DNA of 64,000 nt from positions 25,267 to 89,266 of the forward strand of contig JACPTQ010000029.1 in the NCBI GenBank assembly GCA_016192705.1. The letters run 5' to 3'. Each line of letters opens with the position of its first letter. Positions within the stretch are counted from its first letter, which is position 1. The notes under the pieces are model-generated. The model had not been told where the DNA came from. It searched no databases and was given only the letters and a program-made list of their open reading frames with translations. A program made the translations under genes and the position numbers. Source of the DNA: Deltaproteobacteria bacterium (GTDB lineage: Bacteria > Myxococcota > JACPTQ01). Below, piece after piece: positions 15,463 to 26,223 of this stretch.

Positions 15463-18400
15463 TTACCACTCCGTGTATCGCGTCACCCCCGGAACATTCG
15501 CGCCTCCAGCTGTCCCGCCAATCCACTTCACTTCGCGCGAATCGACAAAGACGGCGTTGACCCTAAATTTCTTTGTCGCATTGGACACCCACTCGGAGTC
15601 GAACAGGTTCTGGGACATATTGAAGCGGCCGAAGCCACTTGCGATGTCGCCACATGAAACCCCCAGCCACGCAAACCCAACAGTGCCGATCGCCACATCT
15701 TGCGCCGTGCGGCAATTCGACGGGAACGGTGGACTGTTGGCCACGACGCCAAACGACTGGCAGTCGGGCGTTAGCGTTCGCATGCACCGCCCCATCCCGC
15801 CCGAACTCGAATTGATAGCGGAGTAAAGGTAACCGCCATCTGGATCCACACGAACGGCCTGAACGGAACCCGACGTACCCACGACCTGTGACGCAGCGAT
15901 AGAGGTTGGCCAGCGGTCGTTGTTGCACGACGAAACTGCAGGAATGGTCGCTGTTCCCCAGATTCCTGCTTGCGTACCAAGCCAAATCGCGCCGTTAACG
16001 GTATCAACCGAGATCCCATTTGTATCATTTTGAACGGCGAACAAACTGGCAACGCTCCAACAATCTGTGGAACCCGAATAAAGATCGACCGCCCGAATCC
16101 CATTATCTGTCGCGGAATACGCGCGTCCGTCTTGATGAACGGAGACACCCCGTGACCTTCGATTCGTAAAGTACGGCGTGCAAGGAAGAACGATGTCGAT
16201 CGACCCCGCGTCGACCGAGCAAACTTCGATGCCGTTGTCGTGCGTTGCGAGCACGAGTCGATGCATAAGCCCACTCTTCCAAACCGCGACATCACGAATC
16301 TTGTTTGATGGCGTCTCGTTTACGTAAGATCGAATAATCGCACCGGTCACTGGTTCAATGAGGACGAGTCCGTTGTTCCCCGTACCGACCCACATTCGCG
16401 TCGGTGTGTGCTCGGCAATCGCAAAGACGTCATCGTTCAAAACCCCGGACGCGAAATTCACTTTCGCCGGCCAGTAACTGTAACCCGCATCTAGGATCTT
16501 CGTTCCCGTCACCGGACTCGTGACCGACACCTCGGCCGTTGTGTAATCGCTGATGCCGTTCGGTACTTCGCCGGTGATCGTCGTCGCATTCACAATGACC
16601 TGATTGATGAGGTCGGCGCTCCCATCGCTCCTAAAGAATTTGACGATGAGACCCGCGTCGGGATTGAAGTTCGCGCCGGTGATTGTGACGTGCTGATTCG
16701 TCGGCGACGCCCTCTGCGAAATCGTTGGCCCGACGGGCGGGTAAATCGACGTGATCGACACCGCCGGAATGTACTCGAACGCGCTCGGAAGAATCGCGTA
16801 CGTCTCGCCGCCGTCGCAACCTGGCTTGCAAACTTCGACGTCGACGCGCCCCGTGTAAGCCGATGCCGGCGTCGTTACGTTGATCTGGTTCCCGCTGACC
16901 ACGAACATCGAGAGCACAGGGCCGCCATCGAAAAGGACACTCGTGACGCCACCAAAGTTTCGCCCGAAGATCACGACCGGCACACTCCCCTCGACCGTTC
17001 CCATGCTGGGCGTAACCGATGTGATCGCCAAGTCGTTGGAGCTGTCATACGCAAAGCCGGGAGCCAACGTCCCGCTCCCCGTGGTGTTGTACGCCGTAAT
17101 GGGCGCGGATCCGGCTCCCGAAGCGGCCGGCGTCGTTCCGGTGATGAGCGTCGGGTTTACAAACACCTTCGAAAGGAGAGTGCCCCCGTCGGCCACGCCG
17201 TGGAGCCGCACCGTGGTCGCCGGTGAGAAGCCGCTCCCTATAATCGACACCGCCGTTCCGCCCGCGTACGGCCCAGCGTCTGGCGAGATCCCCGTCACCG
17301 ATGGACCCACCGTGTAGTAAAACGCGTTGCCGAGCGATCCCACGCCACCCGCCGAGCTCACCGTGGCGGTGACGTAGCCTGGCCCCGGCCCAGATGGCGT
17401 GGTCGCGGTAATCGTCGTTTCGTTGACGACGACGATGCTCGACAAGAGCCCGCCGCCATCAAACGAGACACTTGCGTCGACGAAGTTCGTACCCGTTATC
17501 GTAACGGGCGCCGGGCTAGACGCCGAGCCTTCATTCACATTCGGAGTAACGCCCGTGTTCATAACCGACGTGATCGTCGGCGGCGCCACGTACCGGAATG
17601 CCGTCGGCGCATTGGCCATCCCATAAGGCGTCGTCAAAACAACCGCCGCGTTTCCGGCCGGCCCCGCGGGCGTGGTCGCAAACACCTTGCCTGTGCCCGG
17701 TTCGTAAACGAACGACCCCGCTGGATTCGAACCGAACGTCACACCCGTTACGCTCGCAAGGTTTGCCCCGGTGAACTCGACCGACGTCCCGCCCGCCGTC
17801 GGCCCCAAAACCGGCGTAATCCCGGACAGCGTCGGACCCGGCATGTAGTTGAACGTGCAATCGGACGCATCCGCGCACGTCTTGGTCTCGCCCATCGTCA
17901 CCGAAACAACCTTCGTTCCCTGACCCGCTGGGATCGTAATCGACATCGTTGTCGAGCTGACCAGCGTCGTCGAACCCCAACCCGCGATGAACCCGGCATC
18001 CGAAAAGCTACTCCCCGTGATCGTGATGGAGATGCCGCCGTCCTGCGACCCGGCTTTCGGCGAGATGCTCGTTACCGTGAAATTGGGCGTTACAGCGAAC
18101 AACACGGTTTCGGGCGACGACCCGAAGAGCGCGTTCGTGACGACAACGTTCTGTTGCCCTTCCGACAGCGATGCCGTCACGCCGGTGATTGTTGTCGGAT
18201 TAACAACTAAAAACTGCGTCAACGGAACACCGCCGAGCGTCGCGCCCCCCGCATCGGCGAAATCGGTTCCATAGATTGTGACCGGCGTTCCACCCGAGGA
18301 TGGGCCAGTCGACGGAACAATCGACGAAACGTGCGGTGGCGGCAGATACGTGAACGGGCTCCACGTTCCTCCAACGGGCGGATCAACCTGAACAGAAACG

Positions 18401-21400
18401 GCGCCGGTACCGCGCGGCGCAAATCCGGTGACTTGGTTCGGAAGAATCGGTCCCGAAATCGCCATCGGCACGCCGCCAAAGTAAATCGCTGTTCCCGCGT
18501 CAAATTTGGTGCCCGTAACCGTGACCCATGTTCCGCCATCTTCGGCGCCGTAAAGCGGCGAAACGTTCGAGATGGTCGCGGGACCCGGTGACGCGACTGT
18601 GTACGTGTAGCCACTATAGGGCGACGACGACCCACCAACCGCGGTGACAACGACGTCGACGGTTCCAGGCGCGTGAACCTGCGTCACACCGGTCATCGAC
18701 GTCGTTCCGGTGACCACGACGTTTAGGAGCGGCTGTCCTCCGAATGTCACCGCCGCACCCGCACTGAAGTTCGCCCCGGTGATCGTCACCGAAGTTCCGC
18801 CCAACTCCGTGCCGCTCGAAGGCACCACCGACGAAATCGTCGGTGCCTCCAAATACGTGAACGCGTTCGCGAGCGGTGTTCCCCCCCCAACCGACACGTC
18901 GACAGCGCCCGGTGAATGCGCTGGTGTCAATCCGTCGATCTCATTCGTATTTACAAAGGTGGGAAACTGGAGTGGCACTCCGCCAAACAGGACGACCATA
19001 CCAGCGTCAAAGCCCGCCCCAAACACGCGCACGCTCGTTCCACCGGCGGACATCCCGGTCGCCGGTTCCACACTCACAACGGTTGGCCCCGAAACCGGCG
19101 CCCCCGAATAGGTGAACGTCGCGGCGTTCGACGTCCCGCCGAGAGCGGTTAACGTTACGGGTACCGCCCCAGCGTCGTTGAAGGCGGGTGATATGGCCAT
19201 GATCTTTCCAGACTCCGCACCCGCGTCCCAGAACAAGACGGCCGACAACCCATCAAACTTCACGGACTCCAAATCGACGAGGTCCGTTCCAAAAATCGCG
19301 ACAAATGTTCCGCCCGACGGCGTTCCCGACGCCGGGACAAGCGTCGTGATGGTCGGCGGCGCGACGTAAGTGAAGGCGTTCGCCGCGATCGCCTGGCCGT
19401 AGTCGTCGACGACGGTGATATTAACGGGCCCTGGCGAACCCATGGCCGGCGCATAGACCGACATTTTTTTCGTCGGCGATGGCAGCTCATACACGACCCC
19501 AACCGCTTCGACCCCATCAAAGTAAACGAGCGTCGCGTTTGGAACGAAGCCGTCGCCATCGATCGTCACGGTTGTACCACCCGCCATAGGTCCAATCGCG
19601 GGCGACACCGACGCAATCGAGACGACCGGGTTGTACGTAAACCTCACGCCTGAATCCCACATGCCACCGATGTTTGGCGTGTACGCCGTCACAGCCACTT
19701 GGCCCGGAACAGCCGCTGGCGGTGAGAACCCGGTCATGACAAAACTGCTCACGTACCCGGCGTCGGAAAGATTCACGCCGCCCAACTGGACGATTGTCGA
19801 CGGCACGAAGTTCGTGCCCGTCACGGTAACCGACGTTCCGCCCCCCATCGGGCCAACCACCGGCGCGATGCTGCTCACCGTCGGCACGCCGCCGTCTTCG
19901 CTATAATAGGTGAACCCACCGGTGAGCGTCGCAAGACCGTTCTGGTTATACGCGACAACGTTAACGACTCCCGGCGCGACGGCCGTCGGCAAGAAACCCC
20001 GTGCCTCGTAAATGCCCGCGTCGACCGTCGTGATGCTTACGGCCGGCACCGGCGTCGAGCCGATTGAAAACCCCGTCCCCGCGATAAAACCTTGACCACG
20101 AATTGTGACCGGAATCCCACCTGCCTTTGGTCCGCTGGATGGCACAACCACCTCAACAACGGGACGCGCCTCGTAAGTAAACGCGCTCGATAACTGTCCA
20201 GAGCCTTTCTGCGTGATGACCGTCACCGGTCGCGGACCATCGCTTGCGCTTCCCGGCGGCGTGAGACCGCGCAAAAGTTCTGGCGTGTCCACGACAATAT
20301 TCGACAGCGGATTCGGACCGATATACGCGGTCGTCGGAGCACTCAGGTCAAAATTTGCGCCCCGAATCTCGACGAGGGTCCCGCCTATCTCCGGACCGGT
20401 CTGAGGCGATATCGACGAAAGAACGGGCGCCCCGACGCCGGCTCCAGAGTAATAACGAAATCCGCCGTCAAGAACGGCTGTCCCGCAAACCCCCGACACC
20501 GACAGATCGACATACGCCGATCCGGCATCATCGAGAAAAACCGTGGCCGGCGGCGCGATGACGGTGACTTGCGTTCCACCGTCAGCAACGTCGCCCAAAA
20601 CGGTCGCGGCGCTTGCGCCAAAATATACGACCGATCCTTGCGTGAACGACGAGCCCGAAATCAATACTTTGGCTCCGCCATCGGGGTTGTCAATCGCGCC
20701 CGTTAAGAAGCCGGTGATATCGACGACATTGACCCGACTAATCGCGCTCGCCCCCGCAACGTAAACATGTCCACCAGAAAATGTTGCGGTGCCGCCGGCC
20801 GCGCTCACACGAAGATCGACATAATTGGGAGCCGCGGTCGGCCCCGCGTCGGCCAACACCAGTGGAACAACGGCGCGAATGACGCTCGTGCTCTCGACAC
20901 TCGCGTCGGCGGATTGAATCGCGCCAAAGAGGACCGACGTCGCACCGATGAAATTCGTGCCGCGAATGACAACCGTTTCGCCCCCAGAAAACAATCCACA
21001 GCGCGGATCGATCGACGTGATCGTCGGCGCTGGAATGAGCGCGCTCGCTTCCTCAACGTTCAGCGTGACCGGGTTGGTCCGCCTCCCCGATGGATCAATG
21101 ACTTCGACGTCGTAATGGCCTACCGAAAGGTTGACGCCCGCAGGAAACATTGGATTAAGGTCCCAACGGATTTCAGTGGACCTTTCAAAAACGACTCCGT
21201 CCGCCGGCCCGACGAGGCGCATGACCTCGCCACCATCAAGCGAGAGGGTGACGGTGAATGTGGCGTTGGCTTTAAGACTCTCGCCGGTGGCATGCACTTC
21301 AACTTTCGGGACAAAGTTCACGCCCGAAAGAACGACGGAGGCATCCGGCGCTTGGTTTGATTGGGGGAGCCGATCCGGGGAAATGCTCAAAAGCTCGGGT

Positions 21401-21552
21401 GAACGTTGGCCGCTGGTTCGCGTGCAGGCGACGGCGGCCGCCAGAGCGATAACCGACGCGAAAGCAACACTTGGCGCGCGCTTACCCAGGGCAAAACTCT
21501 CCTTCGCGAGGCGGACCCTTCCGTCCTCCTTGATTCTACGGAAGAGCCGCAC
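15463..21552 (-). CDS. giant IPT/TIG-repeat lipoprotein with C-terminal propeller-like domain
   Basis: A 2029-residue surface protein. The lipoprotein signal ends ALAAAVACTRTSG. The assigned GTG start leaves a long N-region; a CTG codon with AAGGAG ahead (near 21483) would give a shorter, more typical signal. About 17 tandem IPT/TIG domains follow, each opening with a phrase like ITSIDPRCGLFSGGETVVI or SSISPQTGPEIGGTLVEI and then GTNF. These immunoglobulin-like modules make long adhesive stalks. The last 400 residues lack TIG motifs and contain propeller-like phrases such as RMWVGTGNNGLVLIEPVTGA and GAIWLGTQAGIWGT, as in two-component regulator propeller repeats. Adhesion or surface sensing is inferred. 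It is monocistronic. Confidence 0.88.
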   Translation of the reverse strand: MRLFRRIKEDGRVRLAKESFALGKRAPSVAFASVIALAAAVACTRTSGQRSPELLSISPDRLPQSNQAPDASVVLSGVNFVPKVEVHATGESLKANATFTVTLSLDGGEVMRLVGPADGVVFERSTEIRWDLNPMFPAGVNLSVGHYDVEVIDPSGRRTNPVTLNVEEASALIPAPTITSIDPRCGLFSGGETVVIRGTNFIGATSVLFGAIQSADASVESTSVIRAVVPLVLADAGPTAAPNYVDLRVSAAGGTATFSGGHVYVAGASAISRVNVVDITGFLTGAIDNPDGGAKVLISGSSFTQGSVVYFGASAATVLGDVADGGTQVTVIAPPATVFLDDAGSAYVDLSVSGVCGTAVLDGGFRYYSGAGVGAPVLSSISPQTGPEIGGTLVEIRGANFDLSAPTTAYIGPNPLSNIVVDTPELLRGLTPPGSASDGPRPVTVITQKGSGQLSSAFTYEARPVVEVVVPSSGPKAGGIPVTIRGQGFIAGTGFSIGSTPVPAVSITTVDAGIYEARGFLPTAVAPGVVNVVAYNQNGLATLTGGFTYYSEDGGVPTVSSIAPVVGPMGGGTSVTVTGTNFVPSTIVQLGGVNLSDAGYVSSFVMTGFSPPAAVPGQVAVTAYTPNIGGMWDSGVRFTYNPVVSIASVSPAIGPMAGGTTVTIDGDGFVPNATLVYFDGVEAVGVVYELPSPTKKMSVYAPAMGSPGPVNITVVDDYGQAIAANAFTYVAPPTITTLVPASGTPSGGTFVAIFGTDLVDLESVKFDGLSAVLFWDAGAESGKIMAISPAFNDAGAVPVTLTALGGTSNAATFTYSGAPVSGPTVVSVEPATGMSAGGTSVRVFGAGFDAGMVVLFGGVPLQFPTFVNTNEIDGLTPAHSPGAVDVSVGGGTPLANAFTYLEAPTISSVVPSSGTELGGTSVTITGANFSAGAAVTFGGQPLLNVVVTGTTSMTGVTQVHAPGTVDVVVTAVGGSSSPYSGYTYTVASPGPATISNVSPLYGAEDGGTWVTVTGTKFDAGTAIYFGGVPMAISGPILPNQVTGFAPRGTGAVSVQVDPPVGGTWSPFTYLPPPHVSSIVPSTGPSSGGTPVTIYGTDFADAGGATLGGVPLTQFLVVNPTTITGVTASLSEGQQNVVVTNALFGSSPETVLFAVTPNFTVTSISPKAGSQDGGISITITGSSFSDAGFIAGWGSTTLVSSTTMSITIPAGQGTKVVSVTMGETKTCADASDCTFNYMPGPTLSGITPVLGPTAGGTSVEFTGANLASVTGVTFGSNPAGSFVYEPGTGKVFATTPAGPAGNAAVVLTTPYGMANAPTAFRYVAPPTITSVMNTGVTPNVNEGSASSPAPVTITGTNFVDASVSFDGGGLLSSIVVVNETTITATTPSGPGPGYVTATVSSAGGVGSLGNAFYYTVGPSVTGISPDAGPYAGGTAVSIIGSGFSPATTVRLHGVADGGTLLSKVFVNPTLITGTTPAASGAGSAPITAYNTTGSGTLAPGFAYDSSNDLAITSVTPSMGTVEGSVPVVIFGRNFGGVTSVLFDGGPVLSMFVVSGNQINVTTPASAYTGRVDVEVCKPGCDGGETYAILPSAFEYIPAVSITSIYPPVGPTISQRASPTNQHVTITGANFNPDAGLIVKFFRSDGSADLINQVIVNATTITGEVPNGISDYTTAEVSVTSPVTGTKILDAGYSYWPAKVNFASGVLNDDVFAIAEHTPTRMWVGTGNNGLVLIEPVTGAIIRSYVNETPSNKIRDVAVWKSGLMHRLVLATHDNGIEVCSVDAGSIDIVLPCTPYFTNRRSRGVSVHQDGRAYSATDNGIRAVDLYSGSTDCWSVASLFAVQNDTNGISVDTVNGAIWLGTQAGIWGTATIPAVSSCNNDRWPTSIAASQVVGTSGSVQAVRVDPDGGYLYSAINSSSGGMGRCMRTLTPDCQSFGVVANSPPFPSNCRTAQDVAIGTVGFAWLGVSCGDIASGFGRFNMSQNLFDSEWVSNATKKFRVNAVFVDSREVKWIGGTAGGANVPGVTRYTEW

Positions 21553-21825
21553 CGGTCGCCACCCGACACTGTGGGTAAATGTGGTCCGCGCGATGAATCT
21601 CGCAACAGGGCCTGGGGTCTAATGTTCCCATCGCGTCGCCCAATGAACGGTCACCTGACCCCGGTCGGCTGTCGCAATGGCCCCGCGGCGCTCGATTCTG
21701 TGGTAAACAGCTGGGCCTTGCGTGGTACGCGCATTGCTCACGTTATGCTCGAAGTTCTCGTTGTAAGCGTCAAACGCAGGGGAAACCAGGGGAAACAAGC
21801 GATGTTGGGGCGGAGGAATCGTCGA

Positions 21826-24800
21826 ATGTGGAATCGAAAGTGGAGCTGGGGCGCGGTTGCAATCCTTGGGGTCGGCGCCGTCGGATGCGAGTACGAGTTT
21901 TCGACGGAGCGCCATGTTCCCGCGCGCGGAACGCTCGGCGAAGAAGTTTATAAGATTGTCCTTGACGAAGCGGCGCACTCGGCGCGCGACCAACAGGCGC
22001 GCGTGGGACGGGTTGAGGCGCAGAAAGACGACTTCATCACGGCGGTCGACAACGTTTTGCCGCCCGCTATGCACGACCCGGTTCAGAAGCTCTTGACGTC
22101 GATGCTCCCGCTTTATGACGAAGACATCTTTAGCCGCACAACAAGAAGCGTCGCGAGCCTCTTGGGCGACATGGCGCTAGACAACGCCTATTTGACGGCG
22201 GCCGTGCGCGGCGATCTCAAAAAGAATTATCTGCCGGGTGGACGAAGCCTCGTACAACATATCGTGTCGTTTCCGAGCCTTCGTGAGCAGCTTTCCGATT
22301 TCGTGAAGATGGCGCTCGCCTACGACGGGCGCGGCGAAGATGGGCGGTTGAACGACGAAGCGGCGACACTCGCGAACATGGTCGGTGTCGCGTCGCGACG
22401 ATTGAAGGAGTACACGGCGTCGGCGGACCCCGAGCGGACGGCGTACCTTTTCGCCGACTTGCTGCTGAAAGAAGACGACCGCGTGGCGCGCCCTGGACTT
22501 GCGCCGATGCTCGCCGCGCGCCCAGATTCGCGGGGGATCGCGCGGGTTCGAATTAACGCGGCGACCGGCAAGGTTTACGCGCCGTTTGTCGATGGCGACA
22601 ACGATGGCCTCGCGGATGTGAACGCGGCCGGACAGTTCGTCGGCGCCGACGGACAACCGATCGCGCTTGAGCCGTTTGGCGCGTCGACCGCCGATGGAAT
22701 CACGCGGAGTGCGGACGGTCGCGCTCTGGCGGCTGATGGCAAAGCGGTATTCGATTACGTCGACTTGAACAAAACACTCGCGGGCGCGCTGTTCGACGAC
22801 ACGCACGCCTTGATCGGAAAAGAGCTGCTCTTCAAGGCGGCGAAGACAATTCCGGTCGTTATGGGTCAGCGGGTCTCGGCGCGCGGGCCGAATGGGCGCG
22901 CGTTCAACGCGTTCGGCGCGAGCGATGCGCCTCTCCTCGATCTCGTTCACGCGCTGATGGCGGCGGCCGATATTCCCGACTTGTCGAAACTGCTCACCGG
23001 TGCGAAAAAAATCATCGACACAAAGCCGGACGCCATCGCGGGCGCCGTGCGAGAGCTGAAGCGACTCCACGCGGTTGCGGAAGCCCACGCGGAGGCGCTG
23101 GGTGAGCGCGGAAACACGCTGCTCGACGACTTGAAGCCGATCCTTGTTGAAATCATCGAAACGGACGGGCTCCTCCAGGCGCTGCTCGAAGGGCTCGTGA
23201 CGCCGATCGCCGAGGACTCGGACCGCGGGATGTTGCTCCAACTGAAATACAAAAAGGACCGCGTCACCATCGCTGAAACGAATGCCGGCCAGGCGGCCGT
23301 CTACAACACGCTCGTCGATCGAACGCGCCCCGACACGAACCAGAACCGCAGCCTCTTCATGCGGACGCTGCACCTTTTATACGACACGTACAAAGTCTCG
23401 TTCGCGCCCAAGGTCTTTAACCGGTTCGACGCGGGTGCGCTCATCACGATTCCCGACCTCGCGATCTTTTATCTCGATTCGGTGGCCGGGAATGCGCGCG
23501 TCAGCTCGATGGTCTCGACGATCACCCGCCTTCTCGGAACGCCACTCGCCGAGCGTCCGACGCCCGAGCAGGTTAACCGATTCATCAACACACCGAACGC
23601 GCTCATGAGCGAGCCGGTCGGGCGCGACGGCGTGCTTGTTCGCGAATACCACGGCGATGCGCTCCTCGCGCTCGAGGCGGCCGGGCTGCAAAAATCGCTG
23701 AAGCCAATCGTCAAACCGTTCTCGGATCGCGGCAAGACGGAAGTCCTCGTAAAGTTTTTCGTCACGCTCTACAAACACTGGGCGTCGCCACAGTCGAACT
23801 ACCAAAGCTCCGACCCGGCGCAGCCGATGTGGTCGAAGCGAAGCGGAATCGTGCGTTACGAGCCGGTCCTCATCGAGCTTTGGTCGTCGCCGTTCATGCC
23901 GCGACTTCGCGCCTTCGCAAAGGAAGCGCTCCGAACGGAGGTCGATGGCATCAAGTTCACGACGCTCCTCGAGCGCGCCGCACGGAAACTCTTTAAGGGA
24001 GACGCGCTCCTCAAGACGCGCGACAACCGCGTCGAGCTGACGCACGAGAACGGCGTTCGCGTCACGCCCCTCACACCTTTCGACCTCATTCGAAACGCGG
24101 TCTCGAAAATCGACCGCGCCTTCGCGAACAACGCGTCGGCGAAAGCGCTGTGGCTCGACATGCGGACCGCCGTTCAGGACCTGTATTTGGAAATCGACGA
24201 ATCGTCGGGCGCGCCGAAGCTCAAGAACCAAACGGGGATCGTGTTTTTGTCGCACGCGCTTGAGAAGCTCGCGGAGCGCATCCGCATCCATGAACGAACG
24301 CCGGGCGAAATGTCGAGGCGCCTCAAATCTGTTTATGCAGACACTGAGGAAATCCTGACGGGGTATGACTTTGCGACGATCTTCGACGCGCTGACGCTCA
24401 TCGATGGCCGCGCAGAGACAAAGATCTACACGCAAGATCTGTTGAAGCACATCCTTTTGAAGACGGGCGACGGGCGCGATGCGCTGTTGCGATCGACGGC
24501 CATTATGTTCTTTACGATGCTCGACGGCGCCGTGATTCAGCCGGTCGCGCGGTTTTGGGGGAACGCGCTTGATCCGGACCGAGACTTGCTGTGGAAGCTG
24601 CTTGATTTCCAAAAGCGTGTCGACGCGCTCGACACTGAGGGAACATTCATCAAGCTCCTTCGAAGCGGATTCGAGCCGTCGGTTCGCGGCGAAACGCCTT
24701 TCGGGATTCTTGGCAACGTCATTCGCGACGTGCACCGCGTGAATCCGGCGGAGACGGGCGCGCTGTCGGAAGCCGACCATCGGTCTGTTTTAGGCGGCGC

Positions 24801-24870
24801 TTACGAATATCTGCTCGACACAAAGCATGGCGTCGAAAAGCTGATCGAAATCACGAAGAACAGAAAATAG
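21826..24870 (+). CDS. large lipoprotein of unknown function, paired with FadL-type porin
   Basis: The ATG at 21826 has GGAGG nine bases upstream and gives a clean lipoprotein signal, MWNRKWSWGAVAILGVGAVG before Cys. The upstream in-frame extension to 21406 is rejected. The mature protein is about 1000 residues, mostly alpha-helical and charged, with few Cys and no recognised catalytic motif. Phrases such as VDGDNDGLADVNAAGQFVGA (near residue 255) resemble a single calcium-binding Asp-rich loop. The downstream FadL-family gene starts 15 bp after its stop, so the pair probably works together at the outer membrane, for example in uptake of a hydrophobic compound (inference from neighbourhood). 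Confidence 0.8.
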   Translation: MWNRKWSWGAVAILGVGAVGCEYEFSTERHVPARGTLGEEVYKIVLDEAAHSARDQQARVGRVEAQKDDFITAVDNVLPPAMHDPVQKLLTSMLPLYDEDIFSRTTRSVASLLGDMALDNAYLTAAVRGDLKKNYLPGGRSLVQHIVSFPSLREQLSDFVKMALAYDGRGEDGRLNDEAATLANMVGVASRRLKEYTASADPERTAYLFADLLLKEDDRVARPGLAPMLAARPDSRGIARVRINAATGKVYAPFVDGDNDGLADVNAAGQFVGADGQPIALEPFGASTADGITRSADGRALAADGKAVFDYVDLNKTLAGALFDDTHALIGKELLFKAAKTIPVVMGQRVSARGPNGRAFNAFGASDAPLLDLVHALMAAADIPDLSKLLTGAKKIIDTKPDAIAGAVRELKRLHAVAEAHAEALGERGNTLLDDLKPILVEIIETDGLLQALLEGLVTPIAEDSDRGMLLQLKYKKDRVTIAETNAGQAAVYNTLVDRTRPDTNQNRSLFMRTLHLLYDTYKVSFAPKVFNRFDAGALITIPDLAIFYLDSVAGNARVSSMVSTITRLLGTPLAERPTPEQVNRFINTPNALMSEPVGRDGVLVREYHGDALLALEAAGLQKSLKPIVKPFSDRGKTEVLVKFFVTLYKHWASPQSNYQSSDPAQPMWSKRSGIVRYEPVLIELWSSPFMPRLRAFAKEALRTEVDGIKFTTLLERAARKLFKGDALLKTRDNRVELTHENGVRVTPLTPFDLIRNAVSKIDRAFANNASAKALWLDMRTAVQDLYLEIDESSGAPKLKNQTGIVFLSHALEKLAERIRIHERTPGEMSRRLKSVYADTEEILTGYDFATIFDALTLIDGRAETKIYTQDLLKHILLKTGDGRDALLRSTAIMFFTMLDGAVIQPVARFWGNALDPDRDLLWKLLDFQKRVDALDTEGTFIKLLRSGFEPSVRGETPFGILGNVIRDVHRVNPAETGALSEADHRSVLGGAYEYLLDTKHGVEKLIEITKNRK

Positions 24871-24885
24871 GGAGGCGAGCGAGCG

Positions 24886-26223
24886 ATGAAACGTACAGCA
24901 AAGATAATGACAGCAGCAGCGCTCCTCGGCGGAATCGTCGCGAGCGGCGAGCGCGCGGAGGCGGGTGGGTTTTGGCTTCCAGCGCGCGGCGCTCGGAGCC
25001 TCGCGATGGGTGGCGCGACGGTTGCGGGCGCGGTCGATGGCTCGGCGATGTGGGACAACCCGGCGAACCTGGCGGCCTTTGACGGGTCGCGGCTCACGGT
25101 TGACCTCGGCCTCATTCAGCGCGGGACATCGTTTCAGCGTGAAGGATCGTCGATCGAGACAAACAACAGCGCAGCGCCGCAAGTCGATCCGTCGGTTTTC
25201 TTCACGACCGATTTGGGCACCAAGAATTTCACGTTTGGCGTCGGCGTTTGGGCGCCGTACCTCTCGCCGACGACATTCGACGAAAACGCCGACACACGTT
25301 ACCAGCTCGTGTCGTCCACCGGTTCGATCATGCTTTATCAGGGGCTTGGCGTCGCGTGGCAGCCGAGCAAGTATTTTCGCATCGGTGCCGTGCTCGAAAA
25401 CATGACGGTCAAGGTGCGCTTCATCAAGATGGCGTCGGCGTACACGGGCTTCATCGCGCAGCCTGAGTCGAAGGACTGGGACATGCTCGTCAAGATGGAA
25501 GGGACGAAGGCGGTCAATATTTCGGGCGCGTTTGGGCTTTGGTTGAAACTCGGCAAGCTCCCGATCGAAATCGGGGCGTCGACGCAGCTTCCGATCGATC
25601 TGAATTTCGACGGCACCATGGAAGCGCGGCTACCGTCGTCGGTCTTTTTTGACAACGCAAAGGCTAACGGCAACTCGGCGAAGTTCGATATGTCGATGCC
25701 TTGGATCACGCGTGTTGGTCTTCGCGTCGCGCAGGAGAAGTGGGATGTCGAAGCCGCGTACAAATACGAGCGATGGCGAACCATTCAAAACCTCGCGATT
25801 TTGCCCGACATTGTCGTGACGGGGCTTCCCGCGATGGAAGAGCAGCGCATTCACCCGATCAACGTCCCGAAATACTTCCGCGACGCGCACTCGTTTCACC
25901 TGGGCGGGTCGTTCCGCATCGGCGAAAAAGTGCGGATGCGCGCGGGTTACTTTTTCGAGCGCGGCGCTGTTCCACCACAGACGCTCTCACTTGAAAACGC
26001 CGACATGAACAAGCACGGCTTCTCGCTCGGCGCGAGCGTCGCCGTCGGCTCTTGGGAAATCGACATGGCGTACGCGCACATCGCGATGCAGACGACAACC
26101 GTGCAGGACTCACTCGTCACGCAGCAAAACCCGGTCAACGAGGGCGGCGCGTCAACGGTCGGCAACGGCACATTCACCGGCAGCTACAACATTTTCGGCG
26201 TCGGCTTCTCGAAGAAGTTTTAG
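24886..26223 (+). CDS. FadL/OMPP1/TodX-type outer membrane transport protein
   Basis: A 445-residue beta-barrel. The signal peptide ends near ERAEAGGFW, and the mature N-terminus, GGFWLPARGARSLAMGGATV, is the FadL hatch signature, followed by AMWDNPANLAAFDGSRLT. The C-terminus ends with GVGFSKKF, an aromatic terminal residue as usual for outer membrane barrels. FadL proteins admit long-chain fatty acids and other hydrophobic molecules. The ATG follows GGGAGGCGAGC. It forms an operon with the preceding lipoprotein. Its TAG overlaps the convergent DUF2723 stop by 4 bp. Confidence 0.9.
   Translation: MKRTAKIMTAAALLGGIVASGERAEAGGFWLPARGARSLAMGGATVAGAVDGSAMWDNPANLAAFDGSRLTVDLGLIQRGTSFQREGSSIETNNSAAPQVDPSVFFTTDLGTKNFTFGVGVWAPYLSPTTFDENADTRYQLVSSTGSIMLYQGLGVAWQPSKYFRIGAVLENMTVKVRFIKMASAYTGFIAQPESKDWDMLVKMEGTKAVNISGAFGLWLKLGKLPIEIGASTQLPIDLNFDGTMEARLPSSVFFDNAKANGNSAKFDMSMPWITRVGLRVAQEKWDVEAAYKYERWRTIQNLAILPDIVVTGLPAMEEQRIHPINVPKYFRDAHSFHLGGSFRIGEKVRMRAGYFFERGAVPPQTLSLENADMNKHGFSLGASVAVGSWEIDMAYAHIAMQTTTVQDSLVTQQNPVNEGGASTVGNGTFTGSYNIFGVGFSKKF

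Noticed and set aside
21406..21825. Upstream extension of the large lipoprotein
   Set aside because: The extension overlaps the TIG gene start antisense and would bury the lipoprotein signal; ATG 21826 has its own ribosome site.
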